DNA of 38,622 nt from an uncultured Bacteroidota bacterium (lineage in GTDB: Bacteria > Bacteroidota > Bacteroidia > Chitinophagales > Chitinophagaceae): assembly GCA_903875055.1 (NCBI GenBank), contig CAIQUX010000312.1, positions 1 to 38,622 of the forward strand, given 5' to 3'. The notes under the pieces are model-generated. The model searched no databases, was not told the DNA's origin, and saw only the letters and a list, made by a program, of their open reading frames with translations. Position 1 is the first letter of the stretch, and every line of letters starts with the position of its first letter. Positions 1 through 8,847 of the stretch are shown in pieces. Position numbers and translations under genes: made by a program.

Positions 1-36
1 AATTGAAAGTTGTAATATTGCACCTCACGAGAAGAG

Positions 37-120
37 GCCCAGATGGCGGAATTGGTAGACGCGCTAGACTCAAAATCTTGTATTCGCAAGGATGTGCAGG
101 TTCGATTCCTGTTCTGGGCA
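37..120 (+). tRNA. tRNA-Leu (anticodon CAA), 3' CCA not encoded
   Basis: Acceptor stem GCCCAGA/TCTGGGC, anticodon loop CTCAAAA, long variable arm typical of class II tRNA, T-arm GGTTCGATTCC. Confidence 0.93.
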
Positions 121-136
121 CTTAAGTAAATCTTGA

Positions 137-170
137 AACCGTTGTAAACATTGAATTACAACGGTTTTTT
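137..170 (+). terminator. Rho-independent-type terminator after tRNA-Leu
   Basis: Perfect inverted repeat AACCGTTGTAA...TTACAACGGTT followed by a T run. Confidence 0.85.
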
Positions 171-281
171 CATGTTAAAAGGTGCAATAGGAGGGCAAAA
201 AGTGAGAAAAAGCCAACGTTTACCTTGAAGGCTATGGACTGTTATGTCTGTAAAAAATAGAACACAACATCTGCATTGATC

Positions 282-1214
282 TTACAATTCTAGTTCATTA
301 AAACTCTGTCTCAGGAAAACGGGAATCATTTCTTTTCGGTACGTTCGTGAGTAGTAATCATTGTCGATAATGCGTGATTTCTTAACGGCCTGCATGATCA
401 GCGAATCCATTTCATCATGGATGCTTCCTGTCACCACGACAGGTTTGGGGTCAATGCCTCCCAGCACGATCCTGATATTCCCCGACCTGTCCTTTGAAAC
501 TGCGGTACTAAGGGAAGAGAAATCAACGGCTTCACGGGGACGCAGTTTCTTAAAGATGATCCGGTAGCGATTATCAAGCGGTAACAGGATTGCCTGGATC
601 AGTGCTGTTTTTGAAAGATTTCGCGGATGGATGCCGTCGCCCGTATACACACTCTCCAAGGGGATCGTATGAATCCCATCAACATCAAGGATTTCAAGTT
701 GTGCCTTCGCACTGATGAGCACAGGAGCGGTGTCGGACACGAATCGTGAAAAGCAAGCTTTTTTTCCTCCAGTGGCAATGCAAACGTCACCCTCGCATTT
801 TAGACAGTAACCGACCGATTCCCTCCAAAACTCGCTTTGATTGAAAAATGAACATCTGTTTTCGCAAAGGATGTTTCCACCGATTGTTGCCGTTTTGCGA
901 AGTACTGGTGATGCTGCATGATGTGCTGCTTCCAGCAAGGCTGGAAAGAAGTTTACAATAGCATCATGTTTTTTAAGGTCATCTAGTGTTATAAGTGCAC
1001 CGATCCGTAGTACCTTTCCATGTGTTGAAACCTGCTTCAGTTCTTTAATATCAGTGATGTCTATCAAACAGCATGTCTCGTCTGTACCCTGAAATTTATT
1101 GATCAGAAGGTCAGTTCCTCCTGCAAGATATTTGAAACTATCAGGGTATTGCATTGCTATTTGAATCGCTTCATCGGTAGTTTTTGCTTTAAGGTAGTAT
1201 TGTTCGGTAGTCAT
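282..1214 (-). CDS. hcrB: 4-hydroxybenzoyl-CoA reductase beta (FAD) subunit-like, with [4Fe-4S] cysteine insertion
   Basis: FAD-binding molybdopterin dehydrogenase motifs (YLAGGTDLL, ATIGGNI) plus Cys insertion CX15CX7CX8C; overlaps the upstream gene. Confidence 0.85.
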   Translation of the reverse strand: MTTEQYYLKAKTTDEAIQIAMQYPDSFKYLAGGTDLLINKFQGTDETCCLIDITDIKELKQVSTHGKVLRIGALITLDDLKKHDAIVNFFPALLEAAHHAASPVLRKTATIGGNILCENRCSFFNQSEFWRESVGYCLKCEGDVCIATGGKKACFSRFVSDTAPVLISAKAQLEILDVDGIHTIPLESVYTGDGIHPRNLSKTALIQAILLPLDNRYRIIFKKLRPREAVDFSSLSTAVSKDRSGNIRIVLGGIDPKPVVVTGSIHDEMDSLIMQAVKKSRIIDNDYYSRTYRKEMIPVFLRQSFNELEL

Positions 1215-4006
1215 TATTGGAGTATTTCAGGTTTTATATTTTCTTTCAGTAACGTCAACACATCTTCACTCCGGATCGGTAGTTTCGTGATTCGTATTCC
1301 CACCGCATCATAAATGGCATTGGCAATGGCAGGAATGACAGGATGTAATGCGCCTTCACCGCATTCCTTTGCCCCGAACGGGCCTTCGGGATCGTTGGTC
1401 TCGATGATGTTGGTATGAATGTCTGGTGTATCTAGGGATGTCGGAATCTTGTAATCGATGAAATTATTGTTGACCAATAGACCATTGTAATATCTCATCT
1501 CCTCGCTCATCGCCTGTCCAATACCCATATGCCATGACCCTTCCAACTGTCCTTCGACAGCCAATGGATTCAGGGCTTTACCGCAATCATGTGCGCCCCA
1601 TACATTTAAAATCTTGATATGACCGGTCTCAATATTCACCTTCACTTCTGCCACACAGGCACCAAATGAATACGAGGGACTCAGACCTGCTCCGGCCCCT
1701 TTGAAGTCACCTCCTAATTTCGGCGAGATATACTTTCCGCTCACATTCACAGCACCTCTGTTTGCTGTGACGATTTCGATAGCTTCCAGCCATTCGATAT
1801 CAACTTTCCGATCATTGCTGAATACCCGTCCGTCCATGAAATTCAGTTCAGTCGCTTCAATATTCTTCTTTTTTGCAACTGCCGTCGCAATTTCATCCCT
1901 GAGATTTTCAGCCGCATTCTTTGCCGCATTACCAGCCATAAAGGTTACACGGCTCGAATAGCTTCCAAGGTCAACCGGTGTAATCAGCGTATCGGCTGCC
2001 AAGACAAATATTTCATCCATACCGATGCCGAGTACTTCGGCGATGATGATAGCAAGCATCGTGTCGCTTCCCTGTCCGATATCATTCGCACCTGAAGTAA
2101 TCAGGACCCTCCCGTCGAAATCCACCTTCAGATGAACCGTGGACTGAGGCAACTCATTCCAGATAATTGGCAAGGCACTGCCACTGATAAAGAATCCGCA
2201 ACCGACGCCCAAACCATGCCCGAATGGCATCTTGCCATGACGTTGCTTCCAATCAGATTGCTCGGCTACTTTCAATATCGACTCGCGGCTTCCATTCGAG
2301 GTAATGCGATATTGTCCGACAGTTAGTGTATTCGGATCAAGAAAGTTTTTTAATCTCATATCAACTGGGTCCATCTTGATCTTATGTGCGATATCATCAA
2401 TCAAAGATTCAACAGCGAAGCGTGAATTCACTGCACCATGACCTCGCATAGCACCGCATTGGGGTTTGTTGGTATAGACCCTGAACGTTCTGAATCCGAA
2501 ATTGTCAAGCTTATATGGGGCCTGTAAGAGCACGCCGTTATAATAGGAGGTGACCACCCCGAAACTGCCATACGCTCCACCATCAATGGCAATATCCGCG
2601 TCCAGCACTTTTAGTTCACCATCCATGCTTGCGCCTAACTGTACGGTCATTCTGGAGGGATGACGGCCATGATTAGTCAAGAATACTTCCTCGCGACTTA
2701 ACCTGACCCGTACAGGTTTACCTGTTTTTCGGGCAAGATGAGCAACGATGATTTCATGAGGGAAAGGGTCTCCTTTTCCCCCAAATCCACCACCTACATA
2801 AGGTTTAATCACCCTCACGCGACTTAATGGTATTTGCATCGTCTTCGCCAGCGCACGATGCAGATAATGAGTCACCTGCGTGGCAGAAACCAATGTCAAT
2901 CCGTTTTCATCCCAATAGGCTGAAGCTGCATGAGGTTCGGTGAACCCATGATTGATACCTTCCATCTCGAATGACATCGTACTCACGATATCCGCATCTC
3001 TCAGACCTTGTTGCTGGTCGCCAAAGCGTAACTCTGCTTTCTTATGGACGTTGTTGTTCAACTTTCCAAACTCAGGATGAATCTTTTCAAACTCACCGGC
3101 ATCTTGCAGGGAATCATCAATCGTAAGGAATTCCTTGATCGGATCATATTTCACGCGGATAAGCTTACAGGCGAACGCGGCGATATCTTCTGAATCGGCA
3201 GCGACTGCCGCAACAATCTCCCCGATATATCTTGTTTTTTCAATAGCGATTGCATGTTCATCCTGTGAAATCGGAAGCACACCGAACGTAACTGGCAATT
3301 CATGCCCAGTAGCGATATAACGTACACCTTCCAGTTTCATGGCTTCCTGAGTGTCGATGAAAACAATTTTTGCATGAGGGAATGTACTCCTGACAAATTT
3401 CACATGAAGAGCGTCCTTCAGTTTGATATCATCCGCATATTCCGCAATCCCCTGCACCTTCTTAGCAGCTTCAATAGAGGGCCTTCCTGTTCCAACTCGA
3501 GCGTATTTAGTTTCCGGGTTAAGTGGGGATGTTCTTTTCCCTGCCTGCTTTTCAATGGCATAATCAGCCACCGCTTCGATAATCTTTTTATAACCTGTAC
3601 ATCGGCAGATATTTCCTGATAACGCATCTTTGATCTCGTGCATGGATGGATTTGGATTCCTGTTGATGAAATCCAATGCGGTGATCACCATCCCCGGTGT
3701 GCAGAAGCCACATTGGACAGCACCTTTTTCGACGAACTTTTGCTGCAGTAAATCCAATTCACCCAGCTGAGATACTCCTTCTATCGTGATGATTTCGGCT
3801 CCGTCAAAGCGTATGGCCGGTGTAATACAGCTCAGCACAGGTTGCTGGTTTGCCATCACAGTGCAGGCTCCGCAACTTCCCTGCTCGCAACCGATCTTGG
3901 TTCCGGTCAATCCGATTTTCTCCCGGATAACCGTAGATAACATTTGATGTGCTTCAACCAGAACATCGTATTTTTTCCCGTTGATATGTAAGGTAATCTG
4001 TCTCAT
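1214..4006 (-). CDS. Fused [2Fe-2S] (gamma) and molybdopterin-binding (alpha) subunits of a 4-hydroxybenzoyl-CoA reductase-like xanthine-oxidase-family enzyme
   Basis: N-terminal CEQGSCGACTV and CGFCTPGM...CRCTGY 2x[2Fe-2S] motifs; C-terminal GGGFGGKGDPFPHE, AMRGHGAVNSRFAVE, ECGEGALHP molybdopterin domain; single uninterrupted 930 aa ORF. Confidence 0.85.
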   Translation of the reverse strand: MRQITLHINGKKYDVLVEAHQMLSTVIREKIGLTGTKIGCEQGSCGACTVMANQQPVLSCITPAIRFDGAEIITIEGVSQLGELDLLQQKFVEKGAVQCGFCTPGMVITALDFINRNPNPSMHEIKDALSGNICRCTGYKKIIEAVADYAIEKQAGKRTSPLNPETKYARVGTGRPSIEAAKKVQGIAEYADDIKLKDALHVKFVRSTFPHAKIVFIDTQEAMKLEGVRYIATGHELPVTFGVLPISQDEHAIAIEKTRYIGEIVAAVAADSEDIAAFACKLIRVKYDPIKEFLTIDDSLQDAGEFEKIHPEFGKLNNNVHKKAELRFGDQQQGLRDADIVSTMSFEMEGINHGFTEPHAASAYWDENGLTLVSATQVTHYLHRALAKTMQIPLSRVRVIKPYVGGGFGGKGDPFPHEIIVAHLARKTGKPVRVRLSREEVFLTNHGRHPSRMTVQLGASMDGELKVLDADIAIDGGAYGSFGVVTSYYNGVLLQAPYKLDNFGFRTFRVYTNKPQCGAMRGHGAVNSRFAVESLIDDIAHKIKMDPVDMRLKNFLDPNTLTVGQYRITSNGSRESILKVAEQSDWKQRHGKMPFGHGLGVGCGFFISGSALPIIWNELPQSTVHLKVDFDGRVLITSGANDIGQGSDTMLAIIIAEVLGIGMDEIFVLAADTLITPVDLGSYSSRVTFMAGNAAKNAAENLRDEIATAVAKKKNIEATELNFMDGRVFSNDRKVDIEWLEAIEIVTANRGAVNVSGKYISPKLGGDFKGAGAGLSPSYSFGACVAEVKVNIETGHIKILNVWGAHDCGKALNPLAVEGQLEGSWHMGIGQAMSEEMRYYNGLLVNNNFIDYKIPTSLDTPDIHTNIIETNDPEGPFGAKECGEGALHPVIPAIANAIYDAVGIRITKLPIRSEDVLTLLKENIKPEILQ

Positions 4007-4021
4007 GTTTTGACTGTTTGT

Positions 4022-4762
4022 TTATATTCCTGCCCCTATGCTTTTTCCCCCGTCCACATAAAGGGTCTGTCCTGTTATAAATTGTGTTTTTTCGTCAGCC
4101 AGAAAGGCGACTGCATTTGCTACATCAGATGGGTTCCCCATGGTCCGTGTAGGTTGCGCGTCAATTAGTTTGCTGAGCACATCCGGTTCCAATTTTTTTG
4201 TAAGTGGGGTGTCGATCAGGCCTGGTGCGACTGCATTCACACAGACATTGTACCTGCCCAGTTCAAGGGCAAGCACACGTGTAATGCCTATCACCCCGGC
4301 TTTTGATGCCGAATAATTGCTTTGGCCCCGGTTTCCCAGCCATGCCCGTGATGCGATATTCACGATTCTTCCGCTTTGCTGTTGTTTCATGATGATGGCA
4401 GCCTCACGGCACAATAGCCAGGTCCCTTTCAGATTGATATCGACAACCCGATCAAAATCATCAGCAGGCATGTTCCAGATCAGATTATCCTTGATAATCC
4501 CGGCATTATTCACCAGAACATCGATGCCCTTGTACTCAGCCTTTATTTTTGCAAACAGCATCTTCACTTCCTGTTCGTTGGCAATGTCAGCTCTTGCAAA
4601 TTCCAGGTTCATCTTGCCGAATTCATCTTCGAGTGCTTTCCCGTGTTCTTCATCCACATCGACTGCAATCACAATATAATGATCCTTCACGAAGCGCTCA
4701 ACTATAGCTTTCCCGATTCCTTTGGCTGCGCCGGTTATAATGGCAATTCTTTTTTCGTTCAT
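4022..4762 (-). CDS. Short-chain dehydrogenase/reductase (FabG-like; possible hydroxyacyl-CoA dehydrogenase)
   Basis: TGAAKGIG, NNAG, YSASKAG motifs; 246 aa. Confidence 0.9.
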   Translation of the reverse strand: MNEKRIAIITGAAKGIGKAIVERFVKDHYIVIAVDVDEEHGKALEDEFGKMNLEFARADIANEQEVKMLFAKIKAEYKGIDVLVNNAGIIKDNLIWNMPADDFDRVVDINLKGTWLLCREAAIIMKQQQSGRIVNIASRAWLGNRGQSNYSASKAGVIGITRVLALELGRYNVCVNAVAPGLIDTPLTKKLEPDVLSKLIDAQPTRTMGNPSDVANAVAFLADEKTQFITGQTLYVDGGKSIGAGI

Positions 4763-5526
4763 GTTGTTATCCTGTGTTTTACCTGTATCAATTTTGCCAG
4801 AATGCTGACAGCGATTTCCTCTGGTCCTTCGGCTCCGATATCGATTCCCATCGGCATATCCACTCTGACCAAGTCGTTGTCTGAAATACGCAATCCTGTT
4901 TTAAACAGCTTCTTCGTCATCTCAACCTTCCGCTGACTGCCTATCATACCGAGATAGGCAAATGGCTTCCCGAGGCAGTAAGCGAGAATATCTCTGTCCG
5001 TCGGATGACTGTAAGTCATGATGCATATGAAAACCTGTTCATCAAACGGCAGCTGCTCAAGCGCATCCTCGAAATGCATGCACATCCTGTTCACCACGGA
5101 GAGGTTGCATTGATCCATATATTCTCTGCGGTCATCAATCAGGGTAATATCAAAATCAAAGGGTATGGCTTGTGTGGCGAGTGCCTGACCGGTATGACCT
5201 GCACCAAAAATATATAAGCTGTTTCTTTTCATAATAGGCTCAATAAAAATATCTACTGTTCCTCCGCAACACATATTGTGCTGATTCAGCAAGTCGTGAC
5301 TGAACAAGGATGGCACTCTTGACTTTATCACCTCTAGTGCATCCATAATCACTTTCTTTTCCAGTGCCCCGCCACCAATCGTGCTTCCAATCGTGCCGTC
5401 AGCATACACCAGCATCTTGGAGCCTACTTTGCAAGGTGTCGATCCTCTGGTATGGACTATCGTACATAACGCTACAGTGTCATTTGCTCTTCTCGCTTCG
5501 AGTATCTGTTCAAATATAGTTTTCAC
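4759..5526 (-). CDS. XdhC/CoxI-family molybdenum cofactor insertion/maturation protein
   Basis: RGSTPCKVGSKMLV, GTIGGGALE, FGAGHTGQALA, LGMIGSQRK motifs. Confidence 0.88.
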   Translation of the reverse strand: MKTIFEQILEARRANDTVALCTIVHTRGSTPCKVGSKMLVYADGTIGSTIGGGALEKKVIMDALEVIKSRVPSLFSHDLLNQHNMCCGGTVDIFIEPIMKRNSLYIFGAGHTGQALATQAIPFDFDITLIDDRREYMDQCNLSVVNRMCMHFEDALEQLPFDEQVFICIMTYSHPTDRDILAYCLGKPFAYLGMIGSQRKVEMTKKLFKTGLRISDNDLVRVDMPMGIDIGAEGPEEIAVSILAKLIQVKHRITT

Positions 5527-6131
5527 GCCATTATATTATAGGATGAAATCTGCATATAGTCTTCCGGTGAATTGATATTTTTTAGTACGTTATTATTGTT
5601 CATCTTTATGTCAACTTTTGGAAATCGGCATAAGAATTCTTTCAGGTTCAAATCAGATTCTTTTTCAACAAGGGCAGACTTGATAACCGATTCTGAAATC
5701 AAGACAGGATGTCCGCCTCTTCCTTCAAATACAGGAGAAACAAAACCTGTAGGATTCCTATTTGCCCAAAGTGCATTCAACAGGTCTTCATCAATAAATG
5801 GTTGGTCAACCGGTTGGAGAAAGCAAAACGACTTTGCTGTAATGTGTCCCAGTCCCAATTTCAGTGAGTGAAACTTGCCGAAATCCGGGTCAGCATTGCG
5901 AACCAGAATGATTTTCGAAGAAACATTTCTGAGGAATTCTGCCCACTTGTCTTCACAATACTTCTGATTCATCACTACAACGATATTCGTAACCCCGAAA
6001 GCGCTGTACATATCAACCAGTCTTTTAAGAAATGTCTTCCCGTTAAGTTGAAGATAAGCTTTCGGGAACCTCATCCTTTCGGATTTCCCCCCTGATAATA
6101 TGATAACTGAACACTGCTTCTGCTCCATCAT
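5523..6131 (-). CDS. MobA/MocA-like nucleotidyltransferase (molybdenum cofactor cytidylyltransferase-like)
   Basis: N-terminal ILSGGKSERMRFPKAYLQLNGKTFL signature; PVDQPF motif; overlaps xdhC-like gene by 4 bp. Confidence 0.82.
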   Translation of the reverse strand: MMEQKQCSVIILSGGKSERMRFPKAYLQLNGKTFLKRLVDMYSAFGVTNIVVVMNQKYCEDKWAEFLRNVSSKIILVRNADPDFGKFHSLKLGLGHITAKSFCFLQPVDQPFIDEDLLNALWANRNPTGFVSPVFEGRGGHPVLISESVIKSALVEKESDLNLKEFLCRFPKVDIKMNNNNVLKNINSPEDYMQISSYNIMA

Positions 6132-6146
6132 GGTTTGGTAAAACTA

Positions 6147-6177
6147 CAAATTTTGCCAGAGAATAAAACATGACAAA
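6147..6177 (-). promoter_or_regulatory. Putative Bacteroidota-type promoter for the molybdoenzyme operon
   Basis: On the minus strand: TTTG (6177-6174), 19-nt spacer, AAAATTTG (6154-6147), resembling TTTG-N19-TAnnTTTG. Confidence 0.4.
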
Positions 6178-6189
6178 AGTCATCGTAAA

Positions 6190-6207
6190 CTGTGATGCGT
6201 ATCACAG
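6190..6207. promoter_or_regulatory. Putative CRP/FNR-family operator
   Basis: CTGTGAT-GCGT-ATCACAG palindrome (TGTGA-N6-TCACA consensus) in the divergent intergenic region. Confidence 0.6.
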
Positions 6208-6311
6208 AAAGCATTGATTTAAAAACGTCACTTTGTTATGCCAAGGTTAAAACAACTGTCTGTTTCAATCCGGGAGTTCTTAAAATACGATCACTTTTAT
6301 AACACTATCTG

Positions 6312-7475
6312 ATGAAATCATTGGAACAACTATTAGCCGAATGCGAAGAAGCCGCATTCGACCTTCAATTCAAAAGGGCGAAGCGATGGAAGGCCGAAGA
6401 TGAGACACGAGTAATAGTAGGTTATTTGCCAACCTATATTCCTCGAGAGATTATTCATGCAGCAAATGGTATCGCCGTAGGTATCATGGGTACAGGTGAC
6501 AGGAAACAAATCATAAAAGGTGATGCATATTACCAGTCCTATATATGCCATCTTCCAAGAGGAATCATTGAGATGGCCCTTGACACGAATCTCGAAGGCT
6601 TCGATGGATTCCTTTTCCCTGCCATTTGTGATTGTGTCCGTAATCTATCAGGAATGTTTAAACTGTCCAATAAAGGAAAGTTTCAGCGTTATTTCGATTA
6701 CCCACAGAATTTCTCTGCACATATCGGAGGTAAGTTTTATATCCAGGAACTTGAAAAGGTTCTGGAGGATATTTTTAATGTAAACGGGGTAAGGGTCACC
6801 ACTGAATCGTTGAACCATTCGATTGGCTTATATAATACCAACCGTCAGCTGATTGAAGCCATATATGATATCCGTGAAGCAAGTCCATGGAAACTTTCGG
6901 CCGTGGAGACCTATTATCTATTACGGGCAGGTTTGGGAATGCCGGTTGAGGAGCATAACGAAATCCTCGAACAGGTCGTTGGATATCTTCAGAATGAACG
7001 GGGTGAACCGATGGATAATACACGGGTAGTTGTTTCTGGCTCGTTTTGCGAACAACCGCCAATCGGATTGATCAAGTCGATTGAACTTGCCGGATGTTAT
7101 ATAGTGGATGATGACTTCATGCTGGGTTCGAGATTCATTATCGGTGATATCGATCATCATACGGACAATCCTTTGTCTGCCCTTTCAGAAGCCTATATCC
7201 ATCAGAGCACATTCTCTTCCGCATACTACGATGTCGGTAATCCTAAAGGAAAGAGGCTGGTGGCACTTGCTCAACGGCGTATGGCTGACGGGATCATTTT
7301 CTGTGCAGCAAGTTTTTGCGATCCGGCCTTACTCGACCGGCCCGAATTGCAGAAGGAAGCGGATGCCGCAGGACTCCCACATATCAATTTTCAGTTTCAC
7401 GAAAACACCGGTCAGTTCAAAATTATCAAGGAGCAGGCGGGAACTTTTTCAGACTCCATTAAACTCTGGGCATAA
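6312..7475 (+). CDS. bcrC: Benzoyl-CoA reductase subunit C (class I, ATP-dependent; BcrC/BadD-like)
   Basis: 387 aa 2-hydroxyacyl-CoA dehydratase-family protein, conserved Cys contexts (YICHLPRG, PAICDCVRN, AASFCDPALLDRP); gene order bcrCBAD. Confidence 0.9.
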   Translation: MKSLEQLLAECEEAAFDLQFKRAKRWKAEDETRVIVGYLPTYIPREIIHAANGIAVGIMGTGDRKQIIKGDAYYQSYICHLPRGIIEMALDTNLEGFDGFLFPAICDCVRNLSGMFKLSNKGKFQRYFDYPQNFSAHIGGKFYIQELEKVLEDIFNVNGVRVTTESLNHSIGLYNTNRQLIEAIYDIREASPWKLSAVETYYLLRAGLGMPVEEHNEILEQVVGYLQNERGEPMDNTRVVVSGSFCEQPPIGLIKSIELAGCYIVDDDFMLGSRFIIGDIDHHTDNPLSALSEAYIHQSTFSSAYYDVGNPKGKRLVALAQRRMADGIIFCAASFCDPALLDRPELQKEADAAGLPHINFQFHENTGQFKIIKEQAGTFSDSIKLWA

Positions 7476-7533
7476 CAGCATTCACAAGTGAATGATGCAA
7501 GAAATTAACTAATACAATCATAAAACAGTAAAG

Positions 7534-8835
7534 ATGTCAAGTCATAAAGAAGCGATCAAAGAAAACAGCATGATCATCCAGAAGGAGATGCTCGCAAAAC
7601 AATTCAAGGACCTTAGCATGGCAAAGGAACTGGGTAAGAAAGTGGTTTATACTTTCGTGCCCGGCAACCTGACCGAGCTGATTCTTTCCTTTGATATGCT
7701 CCCGGTCTATCCTGAAATCAACGCACTGCAATCAGGGATGAGAAAGAAATCCGCAGAATATATACGTGATGCTGAAAAGATAGGTTTTTCAGAGGATGTC
7801 TGCACCTATGTGAAGTGCGATATAGGAATGATGCTGAACGGGAATATCGGCCCGACAGGTGAAAAAATTCCTCCGCCTGACTTGCTTTTGCTGAGCTACA
7901 CCGGATGTTTCACTTTCCTGAAGTGGTTTGAGAATCTCGAAAGGCTCTACCCGGGAGTTCCGGTGGCCATGCTGCATACTCCTTATCAGGAGGATGGTGT
8001 AATGACGGAAGACCAGATTAATTACATGGTGAAACAAATGAAGGAAGAAGTGATTCCAAAGATGGAAATGGTCTCAGGGCAGAAGTATGATCATGCCAGA
8101 CTTTCAAAAATGATGGAGAATTCCGCCAAGGCCGAGGACTTGCTGGTGAAAATTCTTGAAAGTGCCAAACTGGTCCCTTCACCGATCGATGCATATTTCG
8201 CAGGTGTTTATTATATCGGCCCTATCTTCACTGCATTCAGGGGAACACAAGAAGCAGTGGATTATTATACTGAACTTTGGAATGAAGTACAGCAACGTAT
8301 CGAACTCGGTCTTGGCCCCGTGACCCCGGAAGGTGAGATCAAGGAAGAAAAATTCCGACTCGTAGTTGAAGGCCCTCCGAACTGGACAAACTTCCGCGAA
8401 TTCTGGAAGATCTTTTATGATATGGGGGCGGTTATTGTCGCTTCATCCTATACCAAGGTAGGCGGAGTCTATGATCTCGGTTTCCGTCATGATCCGAAAG
8501 AACCGCTGGAAAGTTTATCGAAATATTGCATGGGTGTCTATACGAACATGAACCTGCCGCAACGTGTTGAGATGCTTGAAAACTATGTGAAGGAGTACAA
8601 GGCAGACGGATTTCTCATCAATTCTATCAAAAGCTGCAATTCATTCTCGGCTGGTCAGCTGATGATTATGCGCGAGATCGAACAGCGCGCCAGCGTGCCG
8701 GTCGGGTTTATCGAATCTGATCTTGTCGACCCACGGTATTTCTCCTATTCGAATATCAAGAATAGGTTAGAATCCTATTTCCAGATGCTGGAGCAACGTA
8801 AGATCATTTTAAAACAGGAAGCAACCACAATTTAA
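7534..8835 (+). CDS. bcrB: Benzoyl-CoA reductase subunit B (BcrB/BadE-like)
   Basis: 433 aa; Cys contexts DVCTYVKCD, SYTGCFTFLKWF, SIKSCNSFSAGQ; gene order. Confidence 0.9.
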   Translation: MSSHKEAIKENSMIIQKEMLAKQFKDLSMAKELGKKVVYTFVPGNLTELILSFDMLPVYPEINALQSGMRKKSAEYIRDAEKIGFSEDVCTYVKCDIGMMLNGNIGPTGEKIPPPDLLLLSYTGCFTFLKWFENLERLYPGVPVAMLHTPYQEDGVMTEDQINYMVKQMKEEVIPKMEMVSGQKYDHARLSKMMENSAKAEDLLVKILESAKLVPSPIDAYFAGVYYIGPIFTAFRGTQEAVDYYTELWNEVQQRIELGLGPVTPEGEIKEEKFRLVVEGPPNWTNFREFWKIFYDMGAVIVASSYTKVGGVYDLGFRHDPKEPLESLSKYCMGVYTNMNLPQRVEMLENYVKEYKADGFLINSIKSCNSFSAGQLMIMREIEQRASVPVGFIESDLVDPRYFSYSNIKNRLESYFQMLEQRKIILKQEATTI

Positions 8836-8847
8836 AACACAACATGT

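Noticed and set aside
1701-5871. Plus-strand ORFs inside the hcr/SDR/xdhC/mocA genes
   Set aside because: Antisense shadows of well-supported minus-strand genes
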